Of a stretch of DNA of 36,976 nucleotides, positions 1-9,692 are shown piece after piece (the first letter of the stretch is position 1; the number at the start of each line of letters is the position of its first letter). The position numbers and the translations under genes were made by a program. The notes beneath the pieces are model-generated. The model had not been told where the DNA came from, did not search any database, and was given only the letters and a program-made list of their open reading frames with translations. Location: NCBI GenBank assembly GCA_900299005.1, contig OMID01000097.1:1-36976 (forward strand), given 5' to 3'. Origin of the DNA: Oxalobacteraceae bacterium. GTDB taxonomy: Bacteria > Pseudomonadota > Gammaproteobacteria > Burkholderiales > Burkholderiaceae_D.

Positions 1-27
1 AAAAAAGGGAGCTTTGCTCCCTTTTTT
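1..27 (-). terminator. Rho-independent terminator of sucCD
   Basis: A perfect 12-base inverted repeat with a 3-base loop: A6-GGGAGC, TTT, GCTCCC-T6. It lies four bases beyond the sucD stop. Because it has an A tract on one side and a T tract on the other it can work in both directions, so it may also end a gene to the left of the window. Confidence 0.9.
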
Positions 28-31
28 AACA

Positions 32-913
32 TCACAACATCGCTTTTAGTAATTTCCCCATCTCCGAAGGGTTGCGCGTCACCTTGATGCCGCAGGCATC
101 CATGATTTCCAGCTTGGCCTGCGCGGTATCAGCGCCACCAGAGATGAGTGCTCCTGCATGACCCATGCGCTTGCCAGGGGGCGCAGTTACACCGGCAATG
201 AAGCCGACGACAGGTTTCTTCATGTTGTCCCTGATCCAGTAAGCAGCATTAGCCTCATCCGGACCACCAATTTCTCCGATCATGATCACCGCATCAGTAT
301 CAGGATCGTCGTTGAACATCTTCATGATATCGATGTGCTTTAAGCCGTTGATCGGGTCGCCACCAATACCCACGGCAGATGACTGGCCAAGACCCAGCGC
401 AGTTAGCTGACCAACCGCCTCATAGGTCAGCGTGCCGGAACGAGACACCACGCCAATGCGGCCTTTTTTGTGGATATGACCCGGCATGATGCCAATCTTG
501 ATCTCGTCGGGCGTGATCAGGCCAGGGCAGTTCGGCCCGAGCAGGAGGGTTTTGCTGCCCGCTTTTTTCATTTTGTCTTTCAGAGCGAGCATGTCACGCA
601 CGGGAATACCTTCAGTGATGCAAATGGTCAGATCAAGTTCAGCCTCTACCGCTTCCCAGATCGCATCTGCGGCACCGGCCGGAGGAACGTAAATGACTGA
701 AACCGTTGCGCCAGTTGCCTTTTTGGCTTCCCTGACGTTGGCATAGATGGGAATGCCCTCGAAATCCTCACCGGCTTTCTTGGGATTGACGCCGGCAACA
801 AAGCAGTGTTTGCCGTTCGCGTAGTCGCGGCACATGCGCGTATGGAATTGCCCGGTCTTGCCGGTAATACCCTGGGTGATGACCTTGGTGTCTTGGTTGA
901 TCAGAATGGACAT
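32..913 (-). CDS. sucD: Succinyl-CoA synthetase (ADP-forming) subunit alpha
   Basis: Alpha subunit of succinate-CoA ligase, the TCA-cycle enzyme that converts succinyl-CoA to succinate with formation of ATP or GTP. The 293-residue length fits the family. The N-terminal CoA-binding Rossmann domain starts with GITGKTGQFH (residues 15-24). The phosphorylated active-site histidine is H252 in the GHAGA motif, and LLGPNCPG is at 124-131. The frame is open further upstream to 1039, but that stretch lies inside sucC and the conserved protein starts at MSILINQDTK, so the ATG at 911-913 is chosen. It follows sucC by 16 bases and is surely cotranscribed with it. A strong hairpin terminator follows directly. 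Confidence 0.97.
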   Translation of the reverse strand: MSILINQDTKVITQGITGKTGQFHTRMCRDYANGKHCFVAGVNPKKAGEDFEGIPIYANVREAKKATGATVSVIYVPPAGAADAIWEAVEAELDLTICITEGIPVRDMLALKDKMKKAGSKTLLLGPNCPGLITPDEIKIGIMPGHIHKKGRIGVVSRSGTLTYEAVGQLTALGLGQSSAVGIGGDPINGLKHIDIMKMFNDDPDTDAVIMIGEIGGPDEANAAYWIRDNMKKPVVGFIAGVTAPPGKRMGHAGALISGGADTAQAKLEIMDACGIKVTRNPSEMGKLLKAML

Positions 914-929
914 GTGTGTTCCTTGGCGA

Positions 930-2096
930 TTATTTTCCGTTGGCAGCAGCGACGACTTTTTGTGCAGCCTCTTCCATGGTGTCAGCAGAAATGATGGGCA
1001 ATCCGGAGTCAGCAAGCATTTTCTTGCTAATGTCTTCATTGGTGCCCTTCATGCGCACGACCAGCGGCACTTTGAGCGATACGGCACGCGAAGCCGTGAT
1101 GACCCCTTCAGCGATGACGTCACAGCGCATGATGCCCCCAAAAATATTCACTAGGATGGCCTGAAGATGGGGATTCTTCAGCATGATCTTGAAGGCTTCG
1201 GTCACCTTTTCCGCCGTGGCGCCGCCACCCACATCGAGAAAATTGGCCGGTTCTCCATTAAACAGTTTGATGGTATCCATGGTCGCCATCGCCAGACCGG
1301 CACCATTGACGAGGCAGCCGATATTGCCATCGAGTGAGATATACGCGAGATCGAATTGGGAGGCTTCAACTTCTGCCGGATCCTCTTCATCAAGATCTCT
1401 GTAGGCCATGATCTCGGGATGACGATACAGGGCGTTGGAATCAAAATTGAATTTGGCATCCAGGGCAATGACCTTGCCATCGCCAGTGAGGATCAGCGGA
1501 TTGATCTCGGCCAATGACGCATCCGTATCCCAATACGCTTTGTAGAGTCCTTGAAGCAGCGTCCGTGCTGCAGGAAGGGAAGCCGTGGGTACGCCAATCT
1601 TGCTGGCGATCTCATCAGCCTCGCTGTCTTTCAGTCCGGTTGCAGGATCAATCTCGATTTTATGGATCAGTTCAGGATGCTTCTCGGCGACCTCCTCGAT
1701 GTCCATTCCACCCTCGGACGAAGCCATCAGCACGACGCGTTGTGAAATTCGGTCGGTCACCATCGAGACGTAGAGTTCTTTCTGGATGTCCGCGCCTTCC
1801 TCGATCAGCAGCCGGCGTACTTTCTGGCCCTCGGGGCCCGTCTGATGCGTGATGAGCTGCATGCCAAGGATCTGATTTGCATACTCGCGTACTTGTTCGA
1901 CGGACTTGGCGACCTTGACGCCTCCGCCCTTGCCACGACCACCGGCATGAATCTGGGCCTTGACGACCCAGACAGGTCCTCCCAGCGTGTCGGCAGCTTT
2001 GACGGCCTCATCGACGCTCATGCACGGTATGCCACGTGGTACCGTGACGCCGTATTTTTTCAGGATTTCTTTTCCCTGGTATTCATGGATTTTCAT
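930..2096 (-). CDS. sucC: Succinyl-CoA synthetase subunit beta
   Basis: Beta subunit of succinate-CoA ligase; it forms the ATP-grasp half that binds the nucleotide and pairs with SucD. The protein has 388 residues, the usual length. It starts with [12 protein letters not shown], as in most homologues. The ATP-grasp glycine-rich stretch GGRGKGG is at residues 52-58, and the C-terminal ligase domain holds [10 protein letters not shown]. An upstream neighbour, the DUF2889 gene, ends 86 bases before the start codon on the same strand, so sucCD may have its own promoter in that gap or share transcripts from the recA side. Nothing is unusual in the sequence. Confidence 0.97.
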   Translation of the reverse strand: MKIHEYQGKEILKKYGVTVPRGIPCMSVDEAVKAADTLGGPVWVVKAQIHAGGRGKGGGVKVAKSVEQVREYANQILGMQLITHQTGPEGQKVRRLLIEEGADIQKELYVSMVTDRISQRVVLMASSEGGMDIEEVAEKHPELIHKIEIDPATGLKDSEADEIASKIGVPTASLPAARTLLQGLYKAYWDTDASLAEINPLILTGDGKVIALDAKFNFDSNALYRHPEIMAYRDLDEEDPAEVEASQFDLAYISLDGNIGCLVNGAGLAMATMDTIKLFNGEPANFLDVGGGATAEKVTEAFKIMLKNPHLQAILVNIFGGIMRCDVIAEGVITASRAVSLKVPLVVRMKGTNEDISKKMLADSGLPIISADTMEEAAQKVVAAANGK

Positions 2097-2182
2097 GCGG
2101 ACTGTCCTCTGTTCACAATAGGTAGGAATGATCGGTGGTTGTCAAATGCGTGGTTGTGCACATTACGGGAGAAGGGCTTCAT

Positions 2183-2749
2183 TCAAGTTTTTGGGGTAAG
2201 GAACCAGCGCGGGTAGTATTTTTCTACAGCGGTTCCATCGCGTCGCAATGCATGGCAGCGATCGATCTGGAATGGCGGATGAGCGCCGTCGTCCTCGGTC
2301 GCACCGTCGCGCGTTGGCAGCACATCCCCGGCAAAAGCCTGTATCGCGGCAGTCGGCAGCACGCCAGCTAGCTCGGTCAGATGGGTACAGCCCTCGGTGC
2401 CGGACAAACGGCTTTTCAATTCGCGACGGAAGCTGCGTAACAAATTCAGGCCGATCAGCTTCTTGTAGGCAGGTCCGATCGTGTTGCAATAGCCCGGATA
2501 GGGCACGGCATCCGATACCGCCTCGGCATCGACGATATTCAGATGGGTGTCTATCGTAATCCTCAACCACAAGTCATGAATCGGCGAACCGGCTGGTCTG
2601 GCCCCGGAGGCAAGATCGGCAACACGGGTTTTTGTGTCGGTGATGTGGGTGTCGATATCCCACAAACCATCTTCGCGCTGAAAGGCCTGTACCTCGATGC
2701 TGCGGGTATGGCTCAGGGCACGGGGCGATGTGGGAACTGACAAAGGCAT
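2183..2749 (-). CDS. DUF2889 domain-containing protein
   Basis: A 188-residue soluble protein that I recognise as DUF2889 from its overall pattern. It opens with a short basic stretch (SPRALSHTRSIEVQAF), followed by a strand-rich part with LWDIDTHITDTK and HDLWLRITID (about residues 28-68). Then come CNTIGPAYKKLIG (88-100) and a region with GCTHLTELAG. The conserved C, H and E residues are suggestive of a metal or active site, but no function is established that I know of. No signal peptide or membrane segment is seen. It lies between recX and sucC, a place where DUF2889 genes are often found in betaproteobacteria. The start is the ATG at 2747-2749. Confidence 0.8.
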   Translation of the reverse strand: MPLSVPTSPRALSHTRSIEVQAFQREDGLWDIDTHITDTKTRVADLASGARPAGSPIHDLWLRITIDTHLNIVDAEAVSDAVPYPGYCNTIGPAYKKLIGLNLLRSFRRELKSRLSGTEGCTHLTELAGVLPTAAIQAFAGDVLPTRDGATEDDGAHPPFQIDRCHALRRDGTAVEKYYPRWFLTPKT

Positions 2750-3184
2750 GGGTGAGGCGCTGAATAATTCTATGTTTTATAGCGAGCCAGCGCACCGGTG
2801 CGACACATGAACCAGCCAACCCGGGCCGCTCCTTGGTCTGCGACCGCACAGAATGCAAACTTAGAACCTATCTCGTCAGGTCGCTGGCGGCGTTGCCACT
2901 ACCTTGCCGTACGTCGGTACCGTCTGCGGCATTCTCGCCTTGCCATCCCCTTAACGGGATATATTCTTAGTTGGATGGCGCTTCCATCAACTGTTTGGTG
3001 CGCCAGTCGGTCTGTAGCGCGGATCTGCCGAGCTGCAGCTGGTCACTGCTTTTATGGCGAGTGCCGCTTCTGCAGCGCTGCAAAGCGTTCGCAGTGTAGC
3101 ACAGCGCTACCCCTGCTCCTACACGGGCACCGTCGCAAGCAAACAAAATCAGCCCAACACACGGGAGGCATCCATATGGGGTTC
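2750..3184. other. Intergenic region without a recognisable gene
   Basis: 435 bases between the recX stop and the DUF2889 start. Frames are open on both strands, but their translations look like non-coding sequence, rich in Arg, Ser, Cys and Trp, and match no family I know. Small hairpins occur, such as GATGG-CGCTT-CCATC near 2974 and GTAGC/GCTAC near 3097-3111. Part of it (about 2860-3000) could be a decayed mobile-element remnant, but I cannot show this. Confidence 0.4.
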
Positions 3185-3646
3185 TTAATCCTGTTCGCCT
3201 ACACGAGCGGCACGTTTCATCGTTGACTGTATTGCGGCGTGAGAAAAACCGCGTTGTTGAAGAAAACGCATTTGCTTTACCCGGGACTCGGGCGAGTGCG
3301 ACGCGCTGCCGAATTTCTTTTGCCATACCTGCCAAGCACGCTCTTCCTCGCCTTCAATCAGAGCCGTACGCACAGACGATACCGTAGCGTCGTCAAGACC
3401 ATGACTCTGCAACTCAGAGAGGATACGGGAACTGCCAAATCGGGAGACTCGGCGGTTGACCAAGGAGTCAGCAAAACGCGATTCAGAGAGAAATTTCTGC
3501 GCTTCAAGCCAGTCAAGCAGCGCATCAAGGTCATCATCTTCACCCGCATGGGGGGCGAGTTTGCGCCCGAGTTCGAGACGACTGTGCTCGCGCGCCGCCA
3601 GATAACGCAGCGCGCGAGCCTTCAGGCTGGGTTTGGGAGCGGGCAT
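3185..3646 (-). CDS. recX: Recombination regulatory protein RecX
   Basis: RecX binds RecA filaments and restrains their extension and RecA's recombinase and coprotease activities. The 153-residue protein is all alpha-helical in character, with the family's three-helix repeats: [19 protein letters not shown] (residues 12-30), [15 protein letters not shown] with RFG-S-RIL-EL, and the C-terminal [18 protein letters not shown]. The start ATG is nine bases after the recA stop, the classical recA-recX layout in which RecX is made by read-through of the SOS-induced recA transcript. Length and composition are normal. Confidence 0.93.
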   Translation of the reverse strand: MPAPKPSLKARALRYLAAREHSRLELGRKLAPHAGEDDDLDALLDWLEAQKFLSESRFADSLVNRRVSRFGSSRILSELQSHGLDDATVSSVRTALIEGEEERAWQVWQKKFGSASHSPESRVKQMRFLQQRGFSHAAIQSTMKRAARVGEQD

Positions 3647-3655
3647 GAGCCCGGA

Positions 3656-4768
3656 TTACTCTTCCTTCAGCTCGGCGGTCGCGCGCGACTTCCTCGGCAC
3701 TGGCACCTCAGCTTCTGCGGCGGGTGTTGCCGGAGCCGCTGCAGACACTGGTGGAAGCTGAGGCACACCCAGATGAGCGCGTACCTTGTTCTCGATTTCG
3801 CGTGCCAGCTCCGGGCGCTCTTTCAGATAAGTACGCGCATTATCCTTGCCCTGCCCGATGCGCTCGCCGTTGTAGCTGTACCAAGCACCCGACTTCTCAA
3901 CGATCTTGGCCTCGACGCCGAGGTCGATAATTTCTCCCTCACGAGACACGCCCTCTCCATAAAGAATGTCGAAATGGGCTTCCTTGAACGGAGGTGCGAC
4001 CTTGTTCTTGACGACCTTGATCTTGGTTTCGTTACCGATGACTTCGTCTGCCGACTTGATCGAGCCGGTACGGCGAATATCCATCCGAACCGATGCATAA
4101 AACTTGAGCGCATTGCCGCCTGTGGTGGTCTCGGGGTTGCCGAACATGACACCGATCTTCATCCGGATCTGATTAATGAAGATCACCATCGTGTTGGTGC
4201 GGTTGATTGAGCCCGTCAGCTTGCGCAATGCCTGAGACATCAGTCGGGCCTGCAGACCGGGCAGCGAATCACCCATATCGCCCTCGATCTCGGCGCGCGG
4301 CGTCAGCGCGGCAACGGAGTCGATCACAATTAGGTCGACAGCACCCGAACGTACCAGCGCATCGGTAATTTCCAAGGCCTGCTCGCCGGTATCGGGCTGA
4401 GAAATCAGCAGATCGTGCAGATTGACCCCCAGCTTTTGCGCGTACACTGTGTCGAGCGCGTGTTCGGCATCGATAAACGCGCAGGTACCACCCAGCTTCT
4501 GCATCTCGGCAATGACTTGCAGAGTCATTGTGGTCTTGCCCGAGGACTCGGGGCCATAGATCTCGATCACCCGACCGCGTGGCAGCCCCCCCACCCCAAG
4601 CGCCACGTCCAGACCCAGCGATCCGGTAGACACTACTTGGACTTCCTCGGCGACCGCGCCATCTGCCATGCGCATCACCGAGCCTTTGCCGAACTGCTTC
4701 TCAATTTGCGCCAGCGCTGCTGAGAGCGCCTTGCCTTTTTCAGAATTTGCCAGTTTTTTGTCGTCCAT
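3656..4768 (-). CDS. recA: Recombinase RecA
   Basis: Strand-exchange ATPase of homologous recombination and the coprotease that triggers LexA self-cleavage. It has 370 residues. Walker A is GPESSGKT at residues 72-79. Further hallmarks are FIDAEHALD, the Walker B region [10 protein letters not shown], the L1/L2 DNA-binding loops ([18 protein letters not shown] and [30 protein letters not shown], here given in part) and a C-terminal tail rich in Ala, Pro and charged residues. The start [15 protein letters not shown] is conserved. It is the first gene of recA-recX, under a LexA box about 70 bases upstream. Confidence 0.98.
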   Translation of the reverse strand: MDDKKLANSEKGKALSAALAQIEKQFGKGSVMRMADGAVAEEVQVVSTGSLGLDVALGVGGLPRGRVIEIYGPESSGKTTMTLQVIAEMQKLGGTCAFIDAEHALDTVYAQKLGVNLHDLLISQPDTGEQALEITDALVRSGAVDLIVIDSVAALTPRAEIEGDMGDSLPGLQARLMSQALRKLTGSINRTNTMVIFINQIRMKIGVMFGNPETTTGGNALKFYASVRMDIRRTGSIKSADEVIGNETKIKVVKNKVAPPFKEAHFDILYGEGVSREGEIIDLGVEAKIVEKSGAWYSYNGERIGQGKDNARTYLKERPELAREIENKVRAHLGVPQLPPVSAAAPATPAAEAEVPVPRKSRATAELKEE

Positions 4769-4835
4769 GGATTTCTCTCGGTGCGGTGGGAGGGAGAGTC
4801 AGGCCGTTTGGTGTTTGCAGTCTGACCGTGAGCAG

Positions 4836-4865
4836 TACTGTATAAAAAAACAGTGGATGACGCAA
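4836..4865 (-). promoter_or_regulatory. recA promoter with LexA (SOS) box
   Basis: Positions 4838-4853 read CTGT-N8-ACAG, flanked by TA and TG, which matches the LexA consensus of proteobacteria. On the minus strand a -35 element TTGCGT (4860-4865) and a -10 element TACAGT (4837-4842) are separated by 17 bases, so LexA would sit directly over the core promoter. The start codon of recA is at 4768. Seen directly in sequence; function inferred from the known SOS control of recA. Confidence 0.85.
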
Positions 4866-5062
4866 GTGGATTTTTACGATCGCCCATTAATGTTTAGAAA
4901 ACTTTTACGATAATCCCTTGGAAAATGCTTGGTTGCTGGCAATCTTCAAACCCAATAGACTAGATAAAACGCGGCACAAGCCGCACCTTGGCAAGCCTCT
5001 GCGTTTTGGCTTGGCTCTGCTTTGCGCAAGCGCCCGACCCACCCCGACAACCCAAGAGACGC

Positions 5063-5770
5063 ATGCGTATCCTGCTTGCCGAAGATGACAGTGTGCTGGC
5101 CGACGGTCTGACACGATCGCTGCGCCAGTCCGGCTACGTGACCGACTGCGTGGGTGATGGACTGGCCGCGGACAGTGCGCTCTCGACTCAGGATTTCGAC
5201 CTGCTGATCCTGGACCTTGACCTGCCCAAGCTCTCGGGTCTGGAGGTCCTGCGTCGGCTGCGTTCCCGCGACTCGCGGGTGCCGGTGCTGATACTGACCG
5301 CCGGTGACTCGGTGGATCAGCGGGTGAGGGGGCTCGATCTCGGCGCCGACGATTTCATGGCGAAACCTTTCGCATTGTCCGAGCTTGAAGCCCGGGTGCG
5401 GGCACTGACCCGTCGCGGCGCGGGAGGCGGACCGACCGTCATCAAGCACGGCCCGCTGAGCTTCGATCAGGTCGGCCGCATCGCCTACATGAATGACCAC
5501 ATGATCGATCTGTCGGCACGTGAACTGGGTCTTCTGGAGGTGCTGCTCAAGCGCAGCGGCCGGCTGGTCTCCAAGGAACAGCTGGTTGATCACCTGTGCG
5601 AATGGGGGGAAGAGGTCAGCAACAATGCGATCGAAGTGTATGTGCACCGGCTCCGCAAAAAAATAGAAAACGCTGGTGTGCGAATCGCCACTGTCCGCGG
5701 ACTAGGCTATTGCCTCGAGAAATTCGCACCGTCCGCAGCCGCAGAGACCGGCCCCTCAGGCAACGCCTGA
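5063..5770 (+). CDS. OmpR/PhoB-family response regulator (TctD/QseB-like)
   Basis: DNA-binding response regulator of 235 residues. The N-terminal receiver has the acidic pair E7-D8-D9, phospho-acceptor D51 in LLILDLDLP, T79 and K101 (FMAKPF). The C-terminal winged helix (about 130-225) contains LSARELGLLEVLLKR and the recognition region NNAIEVYVHRLRKKI. The frame is open from 4988, but homology starts at MRILLAEDDS, so the ATG at 5063 is chosen. The gene is ten bases ahead of a TctE-like kinase, its obvious partner, and is followed by a sodium:solute symporter, so it probably controls uptake of an organic acid. The subgroup is inferred, not proven. Confidence 0.93.
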   Translation: MRILLAEDDSVLADGLTRSLRQSGYVTDCVGDGLAADSALSTQDFDLLILDLDLPKLSGLEVLRRLRSRDSRVPVLILTAGDSVDQRVRGLDLGADDFMAKPFALSELEARVRALTRRGAGGGPTVIKHGPLSFDQVGRIAYMNDHMIDLSARELGLLEVLLKRSGRLVSKEQLVDHLCEWGEEVSNNAIEVYVHRLRKKIENAGVRIATVRGLGYCLEKFAPSAAAETGPSGNA

Positions 5771-5780
5771 GCGCTGAGGC

Positions 5781-7268
5781 GTGATGAGCAGCCACCCGGC
5801 CCACGCTCGTGCGGGCGACACCCATCCACCTGAGCAGCGCAGCCAGCGCTCCCTGTTTGGAGACATTCTCGACTGGATGCTGATGCCACTGCTGCTGCTG
5901 TGGCCGATCAGCATTGGCATTACTTATGTCGCTGCGACGTCGATTGCCAACGAAGCATTCGACCGTTCTCTTGAAGACCGGGTAACCGTACTGGCGCAGC
6001 AAGTCAGGGAAAACAATGGCGTCTTGGGTGTGGACCTGCCATTGTCGGCGCGAGATATCCTGCGCGCAGACGATATCGATACTGTGTACTTTCAGATTAC
6101 CGGGCCTCGACGAGAGCTGGTGACCGGCGACGCTGACCTGCCCGCGCCGTCAGAAGATGAGTTACCTATACCCTGGTCGGCCATGATCCGCGACGCACAG
6201 CTGCGCAATACGCCAGTGCGGGTCGCCTACCTGTATGTCAATCTTCAGCCGCTGCGCAGCCCGAACGCGAGCGATGGCACTCATCGCCTTGCACTCGTGC
6301 AGGTGGCTGAAACACTGGAAAAGCGCCGCGTACTGGCGAACCAGATCATCAAGGGCGTCATCCTGCCGGAATTCGTCATCCTGCCCGTGGCACTCGCTTT
6401 GCTGTGGTTCGCACTGACACGAGGATTATCACCACTGACCGCCCTGCAGGAACGCATACGCTCACGCCGCCCAGATGATCTGTCACCGATTGACTCCACT
6501 GGCGTGCCTGAAGAAATTTCGCCACTGGTACGTTCACTCAATGACATGCTGACCCGGCTATCTCACAGCATACAGTTACAAAAGCGTTTCATCGCCGATG
6601 CCGCACACCAGATGAAGACGCCGTTGGCCGGCATGCGTATGCAGTCGGAACTGGCGATGCGGCAGTCAGACAGGCAAGAGATACAACGCTCACTGGAACA
6701 ACTTTCCAAAAGCTCGGAGTCGGCCGCGCGCATGATCAATCAGCTACTGGCACTGGCACGGGCAGAGAACCGCACAGCACAATCGATACCCTTCGGTAGC
6801 GTGGATATCACACTATTGGCGCGCGATACCGTACAAGAGTGGGTGCAGACAGCGATAGCACGGCGCATCGATCTGGGCTTTGAAGCAGACGATAGCGTGC
6901 CCCTCGTGCGGGGCAATTCCACTATGCTGCGCGAAATGCTCAATAACCTGATCGACAATGCACTGCGCTATTCAAAGCAGGAAGGTCATGTGACCATTCG
7001 GGTGCGCGCCAACGCGCCGGGTTCGCGACAGGCCGGTGCTGTCCTCGAAGTCGAGGATGACGGCCCCGGCATACCCACTGCCGAACACGCTCACGTTTTC
7101 GATCGCTTTTATCGCATACTGGGCACCGACACTGAGGGTAGCGGGCTTGGGCTAGCGATCGTCAAAGAGATCGTCACGCACCACTCGGCCGAGATCATCA
7201 TCGATGACCGTCAGCGCGACCAAGGCTGCCTGTTCAGGATCAGTTTCCCGCTGTCGAGCGCTCACTGA
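5781..7268 (+). CDS. Sensor histidine kinase, TctE-like
   Basis: Membrane sensor kinase of 495 residues. A transmembrane helix (about residues 33-52) is followed by a periplasmic sensor region (about 53-188) of the 2CSK_N type, including RSLEDRVTVLAQQVRE and ALVQVAETLEKR. A second helix is at about 194-212. A HAMP segment (SPLTALQERIRSR) leads to the HisKA box IADAAHQMKTPL with phospho-acceptor H276. The HATPase part shows NNLIDNALRYS, EVEDDGPGIP and GSGLGLAIVKEI. The frame begins with GTG at 5781 directly followed by ATG at 5784; either may be the start. It forms an operon with the regulator before it; the DUF4212 gene starts 13 bases after it. Confidence 0.93.
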   Translation: MMSSHPAHARAGDTHPPEQRSQRSLFGDILDWMLMPLLLLWPISIGITYVAATSIANEAFDRSLEDRVTVLAQQVRENNGVLGVDLPLSARDILRADDIDTVYFQITGPRRELVTGDADLPAPSEDELPIPWSAMIRDAQLRNTPVRVAYLYVNLQPLRSPNASDGTHRLALVQVAETLEKRRVLANQIIKGVILPEFVILPVALALLWFALTRGLSPLTALQERIRSRRPDDLSPIDSTGVPEEISPLVRSLNDMLTRLSHSIQLQKRFIADAAHQMKTPLAGMRMQSELAMRQSDRQEIQRSLEQLSKSSESAARMINQLLALARAENRTAQSIPFGSVDITLLARDTVQEWVQTAIARRIDLGFEADDSVPLVRGNSTMLREMLNNLIDNALRYSKQEGHVTIRVRANAPGSRQAGAVLEVEDDGPGIPTAEHAHVFDRFYRILGTDTEGSGLGLAIVKEIVTHHSAEIIIDDRQRDQGCLFRISFPLSSAH

Positions 7269-7281
7269 AAGGCGCCTCCTC

Positions 7282-7587
7282 GTGACGATATCGCCCGACA
7301 ATCAGCCACCATTGAACTCAGGCCCGCAGCGCTATTGGTCACGTGTGAGAACGCTCACCATGGCGTTGCTCGGCGTGTGGTTTGCAGTCAACCTTGGCGT
7401 GATTTTTTTCGCGCGCGAGCTGGCCAGCCTCACGCTGGTCGGTTGGCCGATACCTTTCTATATGGCGGCGCAGGGCACGACACTGATCTACCTCCTGATC
7501 GTGGGCGGCTATGCCTATGCGGTCAATCGTCTGGAGCAGGAGGCCGGCACCATCGAGGACAGAGAAGACGGGCATGACATCGAGTGA
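7282..7587 (+). CDS. DUF4212 protein, small subunit of sodium:solute symporter
   Basis: A 101-residue membrane protein of the DUF4212 family, which accompanies VC_2705-type solute:sodium symporters. Two transmembrane helices are plain, at about residues 28-48 (LLGVWFAVNLGVIFF) and 60-82 (PFYMAAQGTTLIYLLIVGGYAY), then an acidic tail EDREDGHDIE. A GTG start at 7282 is chosen: AAAGG precedes it by about nine bases and it lies 13 bases after the kinase stop. The longer frame from 7204 would overlap the kinase. The 3' end overlaps the large symporter gene by 14 bases, so the two are translationally coupled. Confidence 0.9.
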   Translation: MTISPDNQPPLNSGPQRYWSRVRTLTMALLGVWFAVNLGVIFFARELASLTLVGWPIPFYMAAQGTTLIYLLIVGGYAYAVNRLEQEAGTIEDREDGHDIE

Positions 7588-9610
7588 TTTCGCCCGCCAG
7601 CTCAGCCGCTACTTCAGCCTGTACACCGTGGGCCTGGGGCTGCTGCTGCTATCGCTTGCGATACTTGAGCATGAGGGCTTCCCTCGCTTCTGGCTAGGCT
7701 ATTTGTTCCTGTTCACTTCCATCGTGGTCTATGCGGCCATTGGCGTGTCCAGTCGCACCTCCGACATCAGCGAATATTATGTTGCCGGACGTCGCGTACC
7801 GGCACTATTTAATGGCATGGCCACTGCCGCCGACTGGATATCGACGGCAAGCTTCATCGGACTTGCCGGTGGCTTGTATCTTCAGGGCTTCGACGGACTC
7901 GCCTACATCATGGGCTGGACTGGTGGATATTGTCTGGTGGCTCTGCTGATCGCGCCGTATCTGCGCAAGTTCGGCGGCTACACCGTGCCAGAGTATCTGG
8001 CCGCACGTTTTCGAAGAGATGGCAATGGCAACGCTGTGCGACTACTGGCGGTCGCGGCGACGCTGATCATTTCATTTACCTATGTCGTCGCGCAGATCTA
8101 CGGCGTCGGCCTGATCACATCACGCTTTACAGGCATTGATTTTTCAGTCGGTATCTTCCTGGGGCTGGCAAGCATTCTGGTGTGTTCCTTCCTGGGTGGC
8201 ATGCGAGCAATCACCTGGACGCAGATTGCGCAGTACATCATCATCATCGTCGCGTTCATGATCCCCGTGGCCTGGCTGTCTGTGAAGCAGACCGGCGTGC
8301 CTGTGCCGCAGGTAGCCTATGGTTCTGCCGTCGCCAAGCTCACTGCGCAGGAATACATTCTTGCCGACGATGGCAGCGAGCGCGAAGTACGCGAGCTCTA
8401 TCGCAAGCGGGCAGAGCAATATCGTTCAAGAATCGCAAGACTGCCCCAGTCGTGGGACGAAGGCCGAACCGAGGCACGCCGCCGTTTGCAGGAACTTCAG
8501 ACAAGCAATGCCTCGCTCATCGATATCAAGGCGGCGCGGCGCGCGCTGGCGGACTACCCGAAGAGTCCTGAAGAAGCCAAGCGGCTGTGGGAGCAGGAAG
8601 TCAACAACCATATGCTGCGCTCGCGTCCGCTGCAGTCGCATACTCAACCCTTTCCGGGCGATGATGCGCAAAGCTCTGACATCAAGCGAAACAACTTCAT
8701 TGCGCTGATGTTCTGCCTGATGATAGGAACAGCCGCCATGCCGCATGTGCTGATGCGCTCTTACACCACCACCTCGGTGTCCGAGGCTAGACGATCCGTG
8801 TTCTGGACGCTGTTCTTCATCACGCTGCTCTACACTGCGCTGCCGGCCATGGCCGTGCTGATCAAGTTCGAGATCTACAGCAATCTCGTCGGCATCGACT
8901 ATTCGCACTTGCCGGGCTGGGTCAATTACTGGGCCAACATCGACAAGGTCAAGCCCATGATCAGCATTACCGATATCAACATGGATGGTTTAGTACAGCT
9001 GGCAGAGATTACGATTGACGGCGACATGATCGCATTGGCCGCGCCCGAGATTGCCGGGCTGCCGTATGTTATCTCCGCCCTGATTGCCGCTGGTGCGCTG
9101 GCTGCTGCGCTCTCCACCGCCGACGGGCTGTTGCTGACCATCTCCAGCGCACTCTCGCATGACACCTACTACCGAATGGTCAATCCCTCGGCTTCCAGTC
9201 AGCGGCAAGTAACGATTTCGAAATTGCTACTACTGGTGGTAGCACTGCTAGCCGCGTACACCGCGTCTTTTCGCTCCGGAGATATTTTGTCGCTGGTGAG
9301 CACCGCGTTTTCGCTGGCAGCATCGACGCTGTTCCCTGCACTGGTTTTGGGCATTTTCTGGAAACGCGCGAACCAGCAGGGGGCAATCACCGGCATGCTG
9401 ACCGGGTTTTTCGTTTGTCTCATCTATTTGGTGCAGACCAGTCCCACATTCGGCGGTAGCAGCAGCCAGCAATGGTTCCACATGGCGCCGGCTTGCGCCG
9501 GAATTTTCGGCGTGCCGGCAGCGTTTGCCGCAATGATCGTCGTCTCATTGCTCACGGCCCCGCCGACAGCGAAAGAAAATGCGCTGGTAGACCGGCTTCG
9601 GAGCCCCTGA
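7574..9610 (+). CDS. Sodium:solute symporter, VC_2705 subfamily
   Basis: SSF-family cation symporter of 678 residues, with about 13 hydrophobic helices. Family motifs include ISEYYVAGRRVPALFNGMA (residues 65-83, given in part) and PEYLAARF (139-146). A large hydrophilic loop of about 130 residues (roughly 240-372) separates two membrane blocks; it is rich in Arg, Glu and Ala and probably helical, and is typical of this subfamily. The relation to ActP acetate permeases and the TctDE-like regulators suggest a short organic acid as substrate, but this is inference. The ATG at 7574 is chosen because homology begins at MTSSDFARQLSRYFSLYT. Confidence 0.92.
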   Translation: MTSSDFARQLSRYFSLYTVGLGLLLLSLAILEHEGFPRFWLGYLFLFTSIVVYAAIGVSSRTSDISEYYVAGRRVPALFNGMATAADWISTASFIGLAGGLYLQGFDGLAYIMGWTGGYCLVALLIAPYLRKFGGYTVPEYLAARFRRDGNGNAVRLLAVAATLIISFTYVVAQIYGVGLITSRFTGIDFSVGIFLGLASILVCSFLGGMRAITWTQIAQYIIIIVAFMIPVAWLSVKQTGVPVPQVAYGSAVAKLTAQEYILADDGSEREVRELYRKRAEQYRSRIARLPQSWDEGRTEARRRLQELQTSNASLIDIKAARRALADYPKSPEEAKRLWEQEVNNHMLRSRPLQSHTQPFPGDDAQSSDIKRNNFIALMFCLMIGTAAMPHVLMRSYTTTSVSEARRSVFWTLFFITLLYTALPAMAVLIKFEIYSNLVGIDYSHLPGWVNYWANIDKVKPMISITDINMDGLVQLAEITIDGDMIALAAPEIAGLPYVISALIAAGALAAALSTADGLLLTISSALSHDTYYRMVNPSASSQRQVTISKLLLLVVALLAAYTASFRSGDILSLVSTAFSLAASTLFPALVLGIFWKRANQQGAITGMLTGFFVCLIYLVQTSPTFGGSSSQQWFHMAPACAGIFGVPAAFAAMIVVSLLTAPPTAKENALVDRLRSP

Positions 9611-9692
9611 AGCCCGGAGGATTTTTTGCTGGCATGTTTCTTGATTGACGAGATGGAAAACAGAGCATCTCGATCAACAGGATTGCGCGGCA

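Noticed and set aside
2798-3226. Plus-strand open frame of 142 codons between recX and the DUF2889 gene
   Set aside because: Translation is rich in Arg, Cys, Ser and Trp, has no recognisable motif and no ribosome site, and runs into recX on the other strand.
3239-4210. Long plus-strand open frame of 323 codons opposite recX and recA
   Set aside because: It lies fully antisense to two certain genes, and its translation has no family features. It is a shadow of their codon use.
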